DNA of 39,592 bases from the NCBI GenBank assembly GCA_035647815.1, contig DASRMR010000003.1, positions 1 through 39,592 of the forward strand. The letters are read 5' to 3'. Below are positions 15,515 through 23,857 of the stretch, in pieces. The number at the start of each line of letters is the position of its first letter. The first letter of the stretch is position 1. Both the position numbers and the translations under genes were made by a program. This DNA is from JAAYRQ01 sp035647815. Its GTDB lineage: Bacteria; Bacillota; Syntrophomonadia; Syntrophomonadales; Syntrophomonadaceae. The notes below the pieces were generated by a model. The model was not told the origin of the DNA. It did no database searches and was given only the letters and a program-made list of their open reading frames with translations.

Positions 15515-16111
15515 ATGACATATATAATAATGATACCTATTGTTAGTGCTTTGATAGGCTATATTACTAACATAGTAGCTATTAAACTTTTGTTTCGTCC
15601 TAGACGGCCGATCAACTTAGTTTTATTCCGTTTGCAAGGTTTATTACCTAAACGACAAGCTGATATTGCTAAAAGTGTCGGTGATTTAGTCGAAAATGAA
15701 CTTTTATCTTTAGACGAGGTAGTTGATAAGGTAGATACTCCCGAATTGCACGCTATGATTACAGACAAGTTTAGTGAGGTTATAAGGGACAGGCTAGATG
15801 ATCTTATACCATCATTTTTACCTAGTAGAGTTACTAATCTTATAACGGAAAATATTATTAAAATGATTCGCCAAGAGATACCTAACCTTATTACACAAGT
15901 TACTCATGTAGGGCGAAAATATTTGAATGAAGAAATTAAAATAAGTGTTATGGTAGAAGACAAAATTAATGATTTTAATTTAGCAGAATTAGAGGAAATG
16001 ATTACTGGAATATCATCGACTGAGATAAGGTTTATTGAAATCCTCGGGGGTGTCCTAGGTTTTATAATAGGATTATTCCAAGTAGGTTTCTTGTATTTTT
16101 TCGCTGTCTGA
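15515..16111 (+). CDS. DUF445 family membrane protein
   Basis: Short form (198 residues) of the DUF445/YheB family. The N-terminal membrane helix contains the family signature GYITNIVAIKLLFRP (about residues 15-29). RLQGLLPKRQADIAKSVG (about 38-55) follows, then a helical cytoplasmic region. The C-terminal membrane helix is LGGVLGFIIGLFQVGFLYFF (about 177-196). Bacillus YheB is about twice as long. The family's function is not established; yheB is linked to sporulation in Bacillus. The start ATG has TAAGGTGA. It ends 27 bases before thrS with no terminator, so the two are probably co-transcribed. Confidence 0.85.
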   Translation: MTYIIMIPIVSALIGYITNIVAIKLLFRPRRPINLVLFRLQGLLPKRQADIAKSVGDLVENELLSLDEVVDKVDTPELHAMITDKFSEVIRDRLDDLIPSFLPSRVTNLITENIIKMIRQEIPNLITQVTHVGRKYLNEEIKISVMVEDKINDFNLAELEEMITGISSTEIRFIEILGGVLGFIIGLFQVGFLYFFAV

Positions 16112-16138
16112 TATAAAGTTTTTTCAGGAGGTTGTATC

Positions 16139-18046
16139 GTGATTAATATAAAGTTAAAAGATGGTTCTGAAAGGGAATATCCTAAGGGAACAACACTGCT
16201 TAAGATTGCAGAAAATATTAGCTCTAAATTAGCTAAAACTGCTGTGGTGGGTCTATTTAATGGTGAAATAACTGATTTAGACCAAGAAATACATGAAGAT
16301 GGCACATTAGAAATTCTAGATTTTACAGATGAACGGGGTAAAGAAGTATACCGCCATAGTTCTTCACATGTATTAGCACAAGCGGTTAAAAGACTTTGGC
16401 CTAATACTGTCCTAGCAATCGGGCCTGCTATAGATAAAGGTTATTATTATGATTTTGATAGTGAACATACTTTTAATCCAGATGATTTTGCAGCGATAGA
16501 AAAAGAAATGAAGAAGATCATTAAGGCTAATTATCCTATAGTTAGGCAAGAGCTTTCTAGAGATGATGCTATAAAGCTTTTTAGGGAAAATAATGAGAAT
16601 TATAAGGTGGAATTGATCCAGGATCTGCCTGAAGATGAAATAATCAGTATCTATCAGCAAGGGGAATTTTTTGATTTATGTGCTGGACCTCATTTGCCTT
16701 CAACAGGTAAAGTTAAAAACTTTAAGTTAATGAGTTTAGCCGGTGCTTATTGGAGGGGTAATGAAAAGAACCCTATGTTACAAAGAATTTATGGAACCTC
16801 TTTCCCTAGTGCTAGTGAATTAGAAGACTATATTCATAAACTAGAAGAAGCTGAAAAGAGAGATCATCGCAGATTAGGAAAAGAATTGGATTTGTTTGTT
16901 CTTTTAGAAGAAGGACCTGGTTTTCCATTTTTCTTAGCTAAAGGCATGATATTACGCAATGAACTGGAAAACTTTTGGCGTGAGGAACATGCTAAGGCAG
17001 GATATGATGAAATAAGAAGTCCGATGATTCTCAGTCGGGAATTATGGGAAAGGTCAGGACATTGGGATCATTATCAGGAAAATATGTATTTTACCAAAAT
17101 TGATGAATTAGATTACGCTATAAAACCTATGAATTGTCCGGGTGGCATGTTAGTTTACAAGCAAAACCTACATAGTTATAGAGAATTACCATTAAGGATA
17201 GGTGAAATGGGACTAGTTCATCGTCATGAATTATCTGGGGCTTTACATGGTTTAATGAGGGCTCGTTCTTTTACGCAAGATGATGCTCATATTTTTATGT
17301 TGCCAGAACAGATTATTGATGAGATAAAAGGGGTAATCGATTTAATAGACCGTTTTTATAGTGTATTTGGTTTCCCCTATCATGTGGAATTATCTACTAA
17401 GCCAGAAGAAGCTATGGGGTCTGATGAAAATTGGGAAATGGCTACTAGTTCATTAATTAAAGCATTAGAAGAAAAAGGCATAGAATACAAACTAAATCCT
17501 GGTGATGGTGCTTTTTATGGGCCGAAGATAGATTTTCATTTACAAGATTCACTCGATAGGACTTGGCAATGTGGGACTATTCAGTTGGACTTTCAGATGC
17601 CCGAGAAGTTTGATTTGACCTATGTAGGTGAAGATGGTGAAAGACATAGGCCAGTAATGATTCACCGGGTTATCTACGGGAGTATAGAAAGATTTATAGG
17701 AATACTAACTGAACATTTTGCTGGTGCTTTTCCTACTTGGTTAGCTCCAGTGCAAGTCAGGGTTCTTCCTATAGCAGAAAGACATCATGGATATGCAGAA
17801 CAAATTGTAGAAAAATTAAAAGACCAAGGAGTTAGAGTAGAGGCAGATACAAGAAGTGAAAAGGTAGGTTATAAGATAAGGGATGGGCAACTTAAGAAGA
17901 TACCTTACTTATTAATCGTCGGGGATAGAGAACTAGAAGGAGAAAATGTTGCAGTAAGACATCGCAAACAAGGGGATATGGGAGCAAAAAGCCTTGAAGA
18001 GTTAATATTTAATTTGCATGAAGAAATCAAGCATAAATCATTGTAG
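16139..18046 (+). CDS. thrS: threonyl-tRNA synthetase
   Basis: Cytosolic ThrRS charging tRNA-Thr, 635 residues, full length. Domains in order: TGS (about 1-62), editing domain with H73-x3-H77 and C181-x3-H185, class II catalytic core, and a C-terminal anticodon-binding domain from about 535. The core has the zinc cysteine C333 in MNCPGG, motif 2 around LVHRHELSGALHG, and motif 3 in MIHRVIYGSIERFIGILTEH. GTG start with AGGAGG at 16126-16131. It lies close behind the DUF445 gene. There is no T-box sequence upstream, although Firmicute thrS genes commonly have one. Confidence 0.97.
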   Translation: MINIKLKDGSEREYPKGTTLLKIAENISSKLAKTAVVGLFNGEITDLDQEIHEDGTLEILDFTDERGKEVYRHSSSHVLAQAVKRLWPNTVLAIGPAIDKGYYYDFDSEHTFNPDDFAAIEKEMKKIIKANYPIVRQELSRDDAIKLFRENNENYKVELIQDLPEDEIISIYQQGEFFDLCAGPHLPSTGKVKNFKLMSLAGAYWRGNEKNPMLQRIYGTSFPSASELEDYIHKLEEAEKRDHRRLGKELDLFVLLEEGPGFPFFLAKGMILRNELENFWREEHAKAGYDEIRSPMILSRELWERSGHWDHYQENMYFTKIDELDYAIKPMNCPGGMLVYKQNLHSYRELPLRIGEMGLVHRHELSGALHGLMRARSFTQDDAHIFMLPEQIIDEIKGVIDLIDRFYSVFGFPYHVELSTKPEEAMGSDENWEMATSSLIKALEEKGIEYKLNPGDGAFYGPKIDFHLQDSLDRTWQCGTIQLDFQMPEKFDLTYVGEDGERHRPVMIHRVIYGSIERFIGILTEHFAGAFPTWLAPVQVRVLPIAERHHGYAEQIVEKLKDQGVRVEADTRSEKVGYKIRDGQLKKIPYLLIVGDRELEGENVAVRHRKQGDMGAKSLEELIFNLHEEIKHKSL

Positions 18047-18067
18047 TTTTATTAAGACATTAAATTC

Positions 18068-18096
18068 TTGCATTTTTAAATAAAATGTGCTATTAT
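18068..18096 (+). promoter_or_regulatory. promoter of infC-rpmI-rplT
   Basis: TTGCAT (18068-18073), 17 bases, TATTAT (18091-18096). Transcription would start near 18103, giving a leader of about 175 bases. Confidence 0.82.
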
Positions 18097-18102
18097 CTAG
18101 AA

Positions 18103-18254
18103 TGGATTAAGTGGGAGCTACGCTTCTCACCTTACAACTAAAAGTTCGTAAGGTATGAATAACTAAGTGGAAAAATATAAGGATTATTTGATCAATATAT
18201 TTTTAATATTCTAGTTATTTTAGCGAGTTCTTTTACATGAACTCGCTTTTTTTA
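18103..18254 (+). promoter_or_regulatory. infC operon leader with attenuator (L20-leader type)
   Basis: The leader has a GTGGGAGC/GCTTCTCAC hairpin (18111-18130). A long arm ACCTTAC-AACT against AGTT-GTAAGGT (18129-18154) overlaps its last two bases. An intrinsic terminator follows: AGCGAGTTC (18222-18230), 8-base loop, GAACTCGCT (18239-18247), then T7. Position and layout match the Firmicute L20 leader, where excess ribosomal protein L20 causes early termination. L20 binding here is inferred, not shown. Confidence 0.75.
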
Positions 18255-18277
18255 TTTTAATAGGAGGTGAACTTCTT

Positions 18278-18811
18278 ATCAGCAAGGATTGGAGAGTTAA
18301 TGAAGAAATCCGGGCTAGAGAGGTAAGATTGGTCAGCGATACTGGGGAACAATTAGGTATCATTCCAGTGCAAGAAGCACTAGATATGGCGATAGGAAAA
18401 GGAATTGATTTAGTTGAGGTAGCACCTTCAGCTAAACCACCTGTATGTCGTCTAATGGACTTTGGAAAGTTTAAGTTCGAACAGGGTAAAAGGGAAAAAG
18501 AAGCCCGTAAAAAGCAAAAGGTTATATCCTTAAAAGAGATTAAGATGCGACCTAATATTGAAGATCATGATATTGGAACTAAAGCTAGACATGCCCGGAA
18601 GTTTCTAGAAGCAGGGGATAAAGTAAAAGTTACTATTATGTTTAGGGGTAGACAAATTACCCACCCCGAGATTGCTGAAAAACTTTCGTATAAGTTTGCA
18701 AATGTATTATCAGATGTATCAACTATTGATAAAAAACCTAGAGTCGAAGGTAGGAACATGATAATGTTCTTAGTGCCATCGACTGATAGCGACAAAAAGG
18801 AGGAAGCATAA
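18278..18811 (+). CDS. infC: translation initiation factor IF-3, AUC start
   Basis: IF-3 of 177 residues, binds the 30S subunit and polices start-codon choice. The conserved opening after the start is SKDWRVNEEIRAREVRL, then LVEVAPSAKPPVCRLMDFGKF and KARHARKFLEAGDKVKVTI. It begins at ATC (18278-18280): the N-terminal homology extends exactly to there, and AGGAGGTGA at 18262-18270 is placed for it. No ATG, GTG or TTG is available at that point. Rare AUU/AUC-type starts are a known autoregulatory feature of infC. The later TTG at 18329 would delete conserved residues. Stop and the rpmI ATG are contiguous. Confidence 0.95.
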   Translation: MSKDWRVNEEIRAREVRLVSDTGEQLGIIPVQEALDMAIGKGIDLVEVAPSAKPPVCRLMDFGKFKFEQGKREKEARKKQKVISLKEIKMRPNIEDHDIGTKARHARKFLEAGDKVKVTIMFRGRQITHPEIAEKLSYKFANVLSDVSTIDKKPRVEGRNMIMFLVPSTDSDKKEEA

Positions 18812-19006
18812 ATGCCTAAAATGAAATCTCATCGCGGTGCAGCTAAAAGATTTAAAAAGACTAGCACTGGTAAAATAAAAAGATCAAGAGCTTATTCAAG
18901 TCACTTATTTGGTAGTAAGTCTCCTAAAAGAAAAAGGCGCCTTCGTCAATCAACATTAGTAAGTGACCAAGAAACTAAGAGAATCAGTAAACTGATTCCC
19001 TACTAA
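18812..19006 (+). CDS. rpmI: 50S ribosomal protein L35
   Basis: 64-residue basic L35, full length, with the family opening MPKMKSHRGAAKRFKKTSTGK and a KRKRRLR core. It starts directly after the infC stop codon, with AGGAGG inside the infC 3' end. Translationally coupled member of infC-rpmI-rplT. Confidence 0.97.
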   Translation: MPKMKSHRGAAKRFKKTSTGKIKRSRAYSSHLFGSKSPKRKRRLRQSTLVSDQETKRISKLIPY

Positions 19007-19036
19007 GCCTTATACATTGAAGGAGGTTGTTTAGTT

Positions 19037-19393
19037 ATGCCTAGGGTTAAACGTGGAGTTACTTCACATAAACGACATAAAAAGGTGCTTAAAAGGGCCA
19101 AAGGTTATACTGGCAGCAAATCTAAATTATATAGAATTGCTAACCAGCAAGTAATGAAATCAGGTAATTACGCTTATGCTCATAGAAAGCTTAAGAAAAG
19201 AGAGTTTAGAAAGCTTTGGATTACGAGAATTAACGCAGCTGCAAGAAACAATGGAACTAGCTATAGCAAGTTAGTACATGGACTAAAGGTAGCAGGCGTA
19301 GATATTAATCGTAAAGTTTTAGCTGATATAGCTGTAAATGATCCTAGCAGTTTTACTGAGTTAGCAGAATTAGCTAAACAAAATGCTAAATAA
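19037..19393 (+). CDS. rplT: 50S ribosomal protein L20
   Basis: 118-residue L20, full length. N-terminal MPRVKRGVTSHKRHKK and the RLWITRINAAAR-type core (here RKLWITRINAAARNN) are diagnostic. It assembles early onto 23S rRNA and in Firmicutes also binds its own operon leader to terminate transcription. GAAGGAGG precedes the ATG. Last gene of the operon, followed by a terminator. Confidence 0.97.
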   Translation: MPRVKRGVTSHKRHKKVLKRAKGYTGSKSKLYRIANQQVMKSGNYAYAHRKLKKREFRKLWITRINAAARNNGTSYSKLVHGLKVAGVDINRKVLADIAVNDPSSFTELAELAKQNAK

Positions 19394-19407
19394 TACGAGT
19401 ATCTTAT

Positions 19408-19443
19408 AAAAAGTATGGTTAGTTCTTAACCATACTTTTTTTC
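19408..19443 (+). terminator. terminator of infC-rpmI-rplT
   Basis: AAAAAGTATGGTTA (19408-19421), 5-base loop, TAACCATACTTTTT with extra T's to 19443. Stem 14 bp including A-T pairs. Confidence 0.88.
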
Positions 19444-19462
19444 ATACTGAGGGTGGTAAACT

Positions 19463-20239
19463 ATGAAAATTATTTCATCTAGGGATAATCGATACATAAA
19501 AGATTGTATAAAGTTAAAAATGCGAAAATATCGTGATATAACTGGGCTTTTTGTAATCGAAGGAAAAAGGATGATGGAGGAACTCATAGCTTGTCCTGAC
19601 CTAAAGATTCGTCATGTATTTATAGAAGAGTCTGTAGCTAATGATTACGACCTAGAAGTATTTAATAGCGAAGTTTTTCTTATAAACAGTAAATTGATGG
19701 CTGAGATTAGTGATACTGATAATCCGCAAGGTATATTAGCAGTAGTGGAACAACCTATCTGGAATAAGGAAAACTTAAAAAAAGATGCTTCGGTATTAGT
19801 TTTACTAGATGGCATAACTGATCCGGGTAATATGGGTACCATAATAAGAACATCTTGGGTATTCAATGTAGATGGGGTTTTATTAACTTCAGGATGTGTA
19901 GACCCATATAGTCACAAAGTAGTACGATCCACAATGGGAGGTATTTTAAATATACCTATTTTTCGAAACATTACAATTAGTGATATAGAAGATTTAACCG
20001 CGGCTAATTTTTCATTACTAGGTTCGACTGTAAATGATGCTAAAAAATATTATGAATATGATTTCACTATACCAACAATTATTATTATTGGAAGTGAGGG
20101 ACAAGGCATGAGTTCATCACTTGCAAAGCGGTGTCATGACTTGATCACAATTCCAATAAATCCAAATGCTGATTCGTTGAATGCAGGTGTTGCCTGTGGT
20201 ATAATTTTAAGTGAAGTTTTAAGACAAAGAGATGATTAA
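19463..20239 (+). CDS. ysgA: TrmH/SpoU-family RNA 2'-O-methyltransferase (YsgA type)
   Basis: SAM-dependent SPOUT methyltransferase, 258 residues, acting on rRNA or tRNA ribose. An N-terminal substrate-binding domain (about 1-90, with FVIEGKRMMEE) is followed by the three SpoU motifs. These are DGITDPGNMGTIIRT (about 116-130, with the catalytic Asn and Arg), IIGSEGQGMS (about 208-217) and PINPNADSLNAGVACGI (about 231-247). Its place directly upstream of pheS is that of Bacillus ysgA. GAGGGTGG precedes the ATG. The exact RNA target is not known from sequence. Confidence 0.9.
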   Translation: MKIISSRDNRYIKDCIKLKMRKYRDITGLFVIEGKRMMEELIACPDLKIRHVFIEESVANDYDLEVFNSEVFLINSKLMAEISDTDNPQGILAVVEQPIWNKENLKKDASVLVLLDGITDPGNMGTIIRTSWVFNVDGVLLTSGCVDPYSHKVVRSTMGGILNIPIFRNITISDIEDLTAANFSLLGSTVNDAKKYYEYDFTIPTIIIIGSEGQGMSSSLAKRCHDLITIPINPNADSLNAGVACGIILSEVLRQRDD

Positions 20240-20241
20240 TA

Positions 20242-20271
20242 TTGTTAGCGATTATGACATTATGTTATAAT
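20242..20271 (+). promoter_or_regulatory. promoter candidate for the YqzL-like gene and T-box/pheST unit
   Basis: TTGTTA (20242-20247), 18 bases, TATAAT (20266-20271). It sits directly after the ysgA stop codon. Confidence 0.5.
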
Positions 20272-20311
20272 TATGCCATTGTGGCAGATTAACATGAAAG
20301 GCGGGCCAAGT

Positions 20312-20404
20312 ATGTATAATGATCCCGAAAGTCTTTGGCGTCTTTTTGAAAAATCAGGTTGTATCACTTATTATTTACTTTATAAATATCTTATTACCCA
20401 ATAA
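20312..20404 (+). CDS. YqzL-like mini-protein (30 aa)
   Basis: A 30-residue frame starting at ATG 20312 with AAAGGCGG seven bases upstream. The sequence ESLWRLFEKSGCITYYLLYK has the W-x2-F-x2-(T/S)-G-x3-Y-L-L-Y-K pattern I associate with the tiny YqzL family of Firmicutes. The function of that family is unknown. An in-frame ATG at 20294 would add six residues but overlaps the ribosome site. It lies between a promoter candidate and the pheS T-box, so the T-box could be read through from here. Confidence 0.6.
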   Translation: MYNDPESLWRLFEKSGCITYYLLYKYLITQ

Positions 20405-20439
20405 TCAGCAAAAACTAAGATTAGGATAAGTAACTTACT

Positions 20440-20660
20440 GTTAACCTACCAGGGAAACTGTATCTTAGACTGTGAGTGCAGTTAGGGGCAGGTAAGTGAA
20501 TTCACCTAGGAGTTGAGGACTGAAAAAAGTAGGTCTTTCCGGTGGTCGCCGTTATCGACTTTTAAGGGAGTCAATTTAGATTTTTAAATTGACTAACAAG
20601 GGTGGTACCGCGGAAGCAACAACTTGACTTTCGTCCCTACAAGGGATGGAAGTTTTTTTA
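20440..20660 (+). promoter_or_regulatory. T-box riboswitch controlling pheST
   Basis: tRNA-sensing leader. The hallmark T-box sequence GGGTGGTACCGCG is at 20600-20612. The mutually exclusive terminator follows: ACTTTCGTCCCT against AGGGATGGAAGT, at 20627-20652, then T7. CCGTTAT (20549-20555) is typical of the central T-box region. The downstream genes predict tRNA-Phe as effector. TTC triplets at 20501-20503 and 20537-20539 are specifier candidates, but I could not fold Stem I confidently. Uncharged tRNA-Phe would favour antitermination. Confidence 0.9.
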
Positions 20661-20683
20661 TTTTCTGTAAAGGAGGCAATGGA

Positions 20684-21706
20684 GTGCTAGTAAATCTAAA
20701 AAAGATAAAAGAACGAGTAGAATTAAAATTGACTGATATTAACTCCATGAACGATTTAAATGAATTAAAGGTTAAAATGTTAGGGCGTAAAGGTGAAATA
20801 ACTCTTTTATTACGTAGCCTAAAAGATTTGCCAGTTGAACAAAGAGGTAAAGTAGGGAAATTAGGTAATGAGGTTAAGGGTGAGGTAGAAAAATTAATAA
20901 GCCTAAAAGAGCAAGACATAAAAAACCATGTTTTGAATAATAGGTTAATTAATGAGGCTATTGATGTAACCCTACCAGGTTTACCTATACAGCATGGTGC
21001 AAAACATCCCTTGACCCAAATGGCCGAAGAAATAAAAGAAATATTCATGGGGTTAGGCTTTTCTATCGCTGAAGGCCCAGAAATCGAATTAGATTATTAT
21101 AATTTCGAGGCATTAAACATACCTCGGAATCATCCAGCCAGAGATATGCAAGATTCATTCTACATATCTGAAGATATTGTATTAAGAACTCATACCTCTC
21201 CAGTGCAGGTGAGGACTATGGAAAAGTTGGCACCTAAATTACCAGTTAAAATAATTGTGCCTGGAAAAGTATATCGTAGGGATGATGATGCGACACACTC
21301 ACCTATGTTCCAACAAGTAGAAGGTTTAGTAATCGATGAAAAGATTACCTTTGCTAATTTAAAAGGAACTTTAATGTTATTTGCACACCAGGTTTTTGGA
21401 GATGATGTTAAAGCCAGATATAGACCTAGTTATTTTCCTTTTACTGAACCTAGTGCCGAAATGGATATTTCTTGTGTTAATTGTAAGGGGAGTGGTTGTA
21501 GGGTCTGTTCACATACAGGCTGGGTGGAAATATTAGGTGCTGGTATGATTGACCCAAGAGTTTTGATATATGGTGGGTATGATCCCGAAAAGGTTACCGG
21601 CTTCGCTTTTGGTATGGGCATAGAGAGAATCGCCATGCTAAAATATGGCGTAAATGATTTAAGATTATTCTTTGATAATGATAAAAGATTTTTAGAACAG
21701 TTTTAA
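20684..21706 (+). CDS. pheS: phenylalanyl-tRNA synthetase alpha subunit
   Basis: 340-residue catalytic subunit of the alpha2-beta2 PheRS, full length. The N-terminal coiled coil (about 1-90) is followed by the class II core. THTSPVQVRTM (motif 2 entry), GKVYRRDDDATHSPMFQQVEG, and the closing GFAFGMGIERIAMLKYGVNDLR (motif 3) are present. A CVNCKGSGCRVC segment (four cysteines) precedes VEILGAGM, as often seen in PheS. I chose GTG at 20684 because AGGAGG at 20671-20676 has seven-base spacing. Any longer frame would run through the T-box terminator. Followed 13 bases later by pheT. Confidence 0.96.
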   Translation: MLVNLKKIKERVELKLTDINSMNDLNELKVKMLGRKGEITLLLRSLKDLPVEQRGKVGKLGNEVKGEVEKLISLKEQDIKNHVLNNRLINEAIDVTLPGLPIQHGAKHPLTQMAEEIKEIFMGLGFSIAEGPEIELDYYNFEALNIPRNHPARDMQDSFYISEDIVLRTHTSPVQVRTMEKLAPKLPVKIIVPGKVYRRDDDATHSPMFQQVEGLVIDEKITFANLKGTLMLFAHQVFGDDVKARYRPSYFPFTEPSAEMDISCVNCKGSGCRVCSHTGWVEILGAGMIDPRVLIYGGYDPEKVTGFAFGMGIERIAMLKYGVNDLRLFFDNDKRFLEQF

Positions 21707-21719
21707 GAGGTGGATATAA

Positions 21720-23774
21720 ATGATTGTATCAATAAATTGGCTGAATAAATATGTAGATATTAATATAAATGCAGATGAGCTTGCACATAAGATTACTATG
21801 GCTGGGATAGAAGTGGAAGAAGTGAAAAAAGTAGATGAAGATACTATTTTAGAACTAGAGTTAACGCCTAATAGGGGTGATTGTTTAGGCTTGATTAATC
21901 TAGCCCGCGAGGTATCTGCCATAACTGGAAATGAGCTTAAGATACCGCAAATAAATATAGAAGAAAATGATGAGGATATTTCAGATTATGTAAAAGTTGA
22001 AATTGCAGATAGTAGTCTTTGTAAAAGATATAGTGCTAGGGTAATAAAAAATGTTCAAATTAAGCCATCACCTAGTTGGTTACAAGATGCTTTGAATAAT
22101 TCTGGTATTAGACCAGTCAATAATATAGTAGATATTACTAATTATGTGATGCTAGAGAGTAACCAACCTTTGCACGCTTTTGATTATGATCTATTAGGCT
22201 CTAACAAGAAAATCTTAGTTAGAAAAGCTAAAGAAGGCGAAGTAATTGTTACCTTAGATGAATCTGAAAGAGTTTTAGATGAGGAAATGCTAGTGATTAC
22301 TGATGGCGATAAACCAGTAGCATTAGCTGGTGTTATGGGAGGACTTCACTCGGAAATAAGTGATGATACCGTAAACATATTATTAGAATCAGCTAATTTT
22401 TTAGGAACTAATGTGAGAAAAACATCTAAAAAAGTGGGGTTAAGGAGTGAGTCATCAATACGTTTTGAAAAAGGTGTTGATGTAAATGCAGTTATTTACG
22501 CTTCTAATCGAGCTACCCAATTAATACAAGAACTAGCTGGTGGAGAAGTTGTTAGGGGTATTGCCGATATTTATCCTGAGCCACAAAAATGTCTTAATAT
22601 TAAATTACGCACCGAGAAAGTTAATGACTTATTAGGAACTGAACTGAGTGCTGATGAAATAGAAAAACATTTAATTAGCCTATCATTTAATCTCGAAAAA
22701 GAGGGCACAGATTATTTGGTTAAAATTCCTACATATCGTCCAGATATTGAGCTAGAGGTGGACTTAATAGAGGAAATAGCAAGATTATATGGTTATGAAA
22801 ACATACCTGCGACATTGCCTATTGGTGGCACGACTCAAGGTGGTTTAGATGATTACCAGAAATTCAGAAAACAGGCGACATCAATATTAGCTCGGAGTAT
22901 GTTTGAAGTAGTTAATTATAGTTTTATCAATCCTGCGGTGTTTGATAGTTTGCTTTTATCAGATGATAGTGAGCTACGTAATGTAGTTAAATTAGCTAAT
23001 CCGTTATCAGAGGAACAAAGTGTAATGCGTACTTTATTATTGCCGGAACTATTAGAAAACATTAATCGAAACCTAGCTAGGAAAAACGATAATTTATCAT
23101 TTTTTGAAATAGGCTCGGTTTTTACTCCTAAAGGTGATAATTTACCTGAGGAAAGATTAAAAGTAGGTGCTGTTGTCAGTGGCTATACTGAAGTAAATTG
23201 GTTAAAACACAAGGTTGAATTAGATTTCTTTTATTTAAAAGGAATTTTAGAAAGATGGTTAAGTGAGATTGGATTAAGTAATTATGAATTTAGATCTAGC
23301 CAAAAAGCGAGTTATCATCCAGGAAGAACGGCAGTAATATTAGTAGATGAAGTCGAAATTGGTGTGATTGGCGAAATACATCCTCTAGTCTTAGATAATT
23401 TTGATATTAAAGAACGAGTATGTGCTTTCGAGTTAGAGTTAGATGAAGTTTATAAATTAATTACTAGTAAGGTGATGATGGAATTAATCACCAAATATCC
23501 AGCTGTAGAAAGAGATATAGCAATAGTATTAAAAGATGAGATTACAGCTAGTCGAGTAGTAAATAATATAAAAGAAAACGGAACAGAGTTACTTAGAAAT
23601 GTCACCGTATTTGATTTATATACTGGTGATCAAGTAGAAACAGGATATAAAAGTTTGGCATTTAAGTTGAAATTCCAAGCACTGGAAAAAACGCTTACTG
23701 AAAATGATGTCAATGAAGCAGTACAAAATATCTTAATGAAACTAGAAAAAGATTTAGCTGCTAAGTTGCGTTAA
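21720..23774 (+). CDS. pheT: phenylalanyl-tRNA synthetase beta subunit lacking the tRNA-binding OB fold
   Basis: PheRS beta subunit, 684 residues against about 800 in Bacillus and E. coli. The B1 start (MIVSINWLNKYVD, AGIEVEEV at 28-35) runs straight into LELELTPNRGD (about 44-54). The roughly 115-residue B2 OB-fold tRNA-binding domain normally inserted here is absent. The rest is intact: B3/B4 editing region (SGIRPVNNIVDITNYVM, HAFDYD), B5 (YRPDIELEVDLIEEIARLYGYENIP), B6/B7, and the C-terminal ferredoxin-fold anticodon domain (KYPAVERDIAIVL to the end). The frame is continuous, so this is a domain loss, not a frameshift. Shine-Dalgarno AGAGGTGG; co-transcribed with pheS. Confidence 0.96.
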   Translation: MIVSINWLNKYVDININADELAHKITMAGIEVEEVKKVDEDTILELELTPNRGDCLGLINLAREVSAITGNELKIPQINIEENDEDISDYVKVEIADSSLCKRYSARVIKNVQIKPSPSWLQDALNNSGIRPVNNIVDITNYVMLESNQPLHAFDYDLLGSNKKILVRKAKEGEVIVTLDESERVLDEEMLVITDGDKPVALAGVMGGLHSEISDDTVNILLESANFLGTNVRKTSKKVGLRSESSIRFEKGVDVNAVIYASNRATQLIQELAGGEVVRGIADIYPEPQKCLNIKLRTEKVNDLLGTELSADEIEKHLISLSFNLEKEGTDYLVKIPTYRPDIELEVDLIEEIARLYGYENIPATLPIGGTTQGGLDDYQKFRKQATSILARSMFEVVNYSFINPAVFDSLLLSDDSELRNVVKLANPLSEEQSVMRTLLLPELLENINRNLARKNDNLSFFEIGSVFTPKGDNLPEERLKVGAVVSGYTEVNWLKHKVELDFFYLKGILERWLSEIGLSNYEFRSSQKASYHPGRTAVILVDEVEIGVIGEIHPLVLDNFDIKERVCAFELELDEVYKLITSKVMMELITKYPAVERDIAIVLKDEITASRVVNNIKENGTELLRNVTVFDLYTGDQVETGYKSLAFKLKFQALEKTLTENDVNEAVQNILMKLEKDLAAKLR

Positions 23775-23795
23775 AAGAGGAGCCCCCTTTTCTAT

Positions 23796-23826
23796 TTGCA
23801 TTTTATTTATTATTAAGTGATATAAT
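23796..23826 (+). promoter_or_regulatory. weak promoter candidate before the nucleoside kinase gene
   Basis: TTGCAT (23796-23801), a long 19-base spacer, TATAAT (23821-23826). Good hexamers but non-optimal spacing. Confidence 0.4.
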
Positions 23827-23857
23827 ATAGGGAATCTGGGGAAAAGGAGGAGTAAAC

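Noticed and set aside
18329..18331. TTG as the infC start
   Set aside because: It would remove the conserved SKD...NEEIRAREVRL region and has no Shine-Dalgarno.
20624..20683. A longer in-frame start for pheS
   Set aside because: This stretch is the T-box terminator hairpin and its U-tract. GTG at 20684 has an ideal AGGAGG and matches PheS length.
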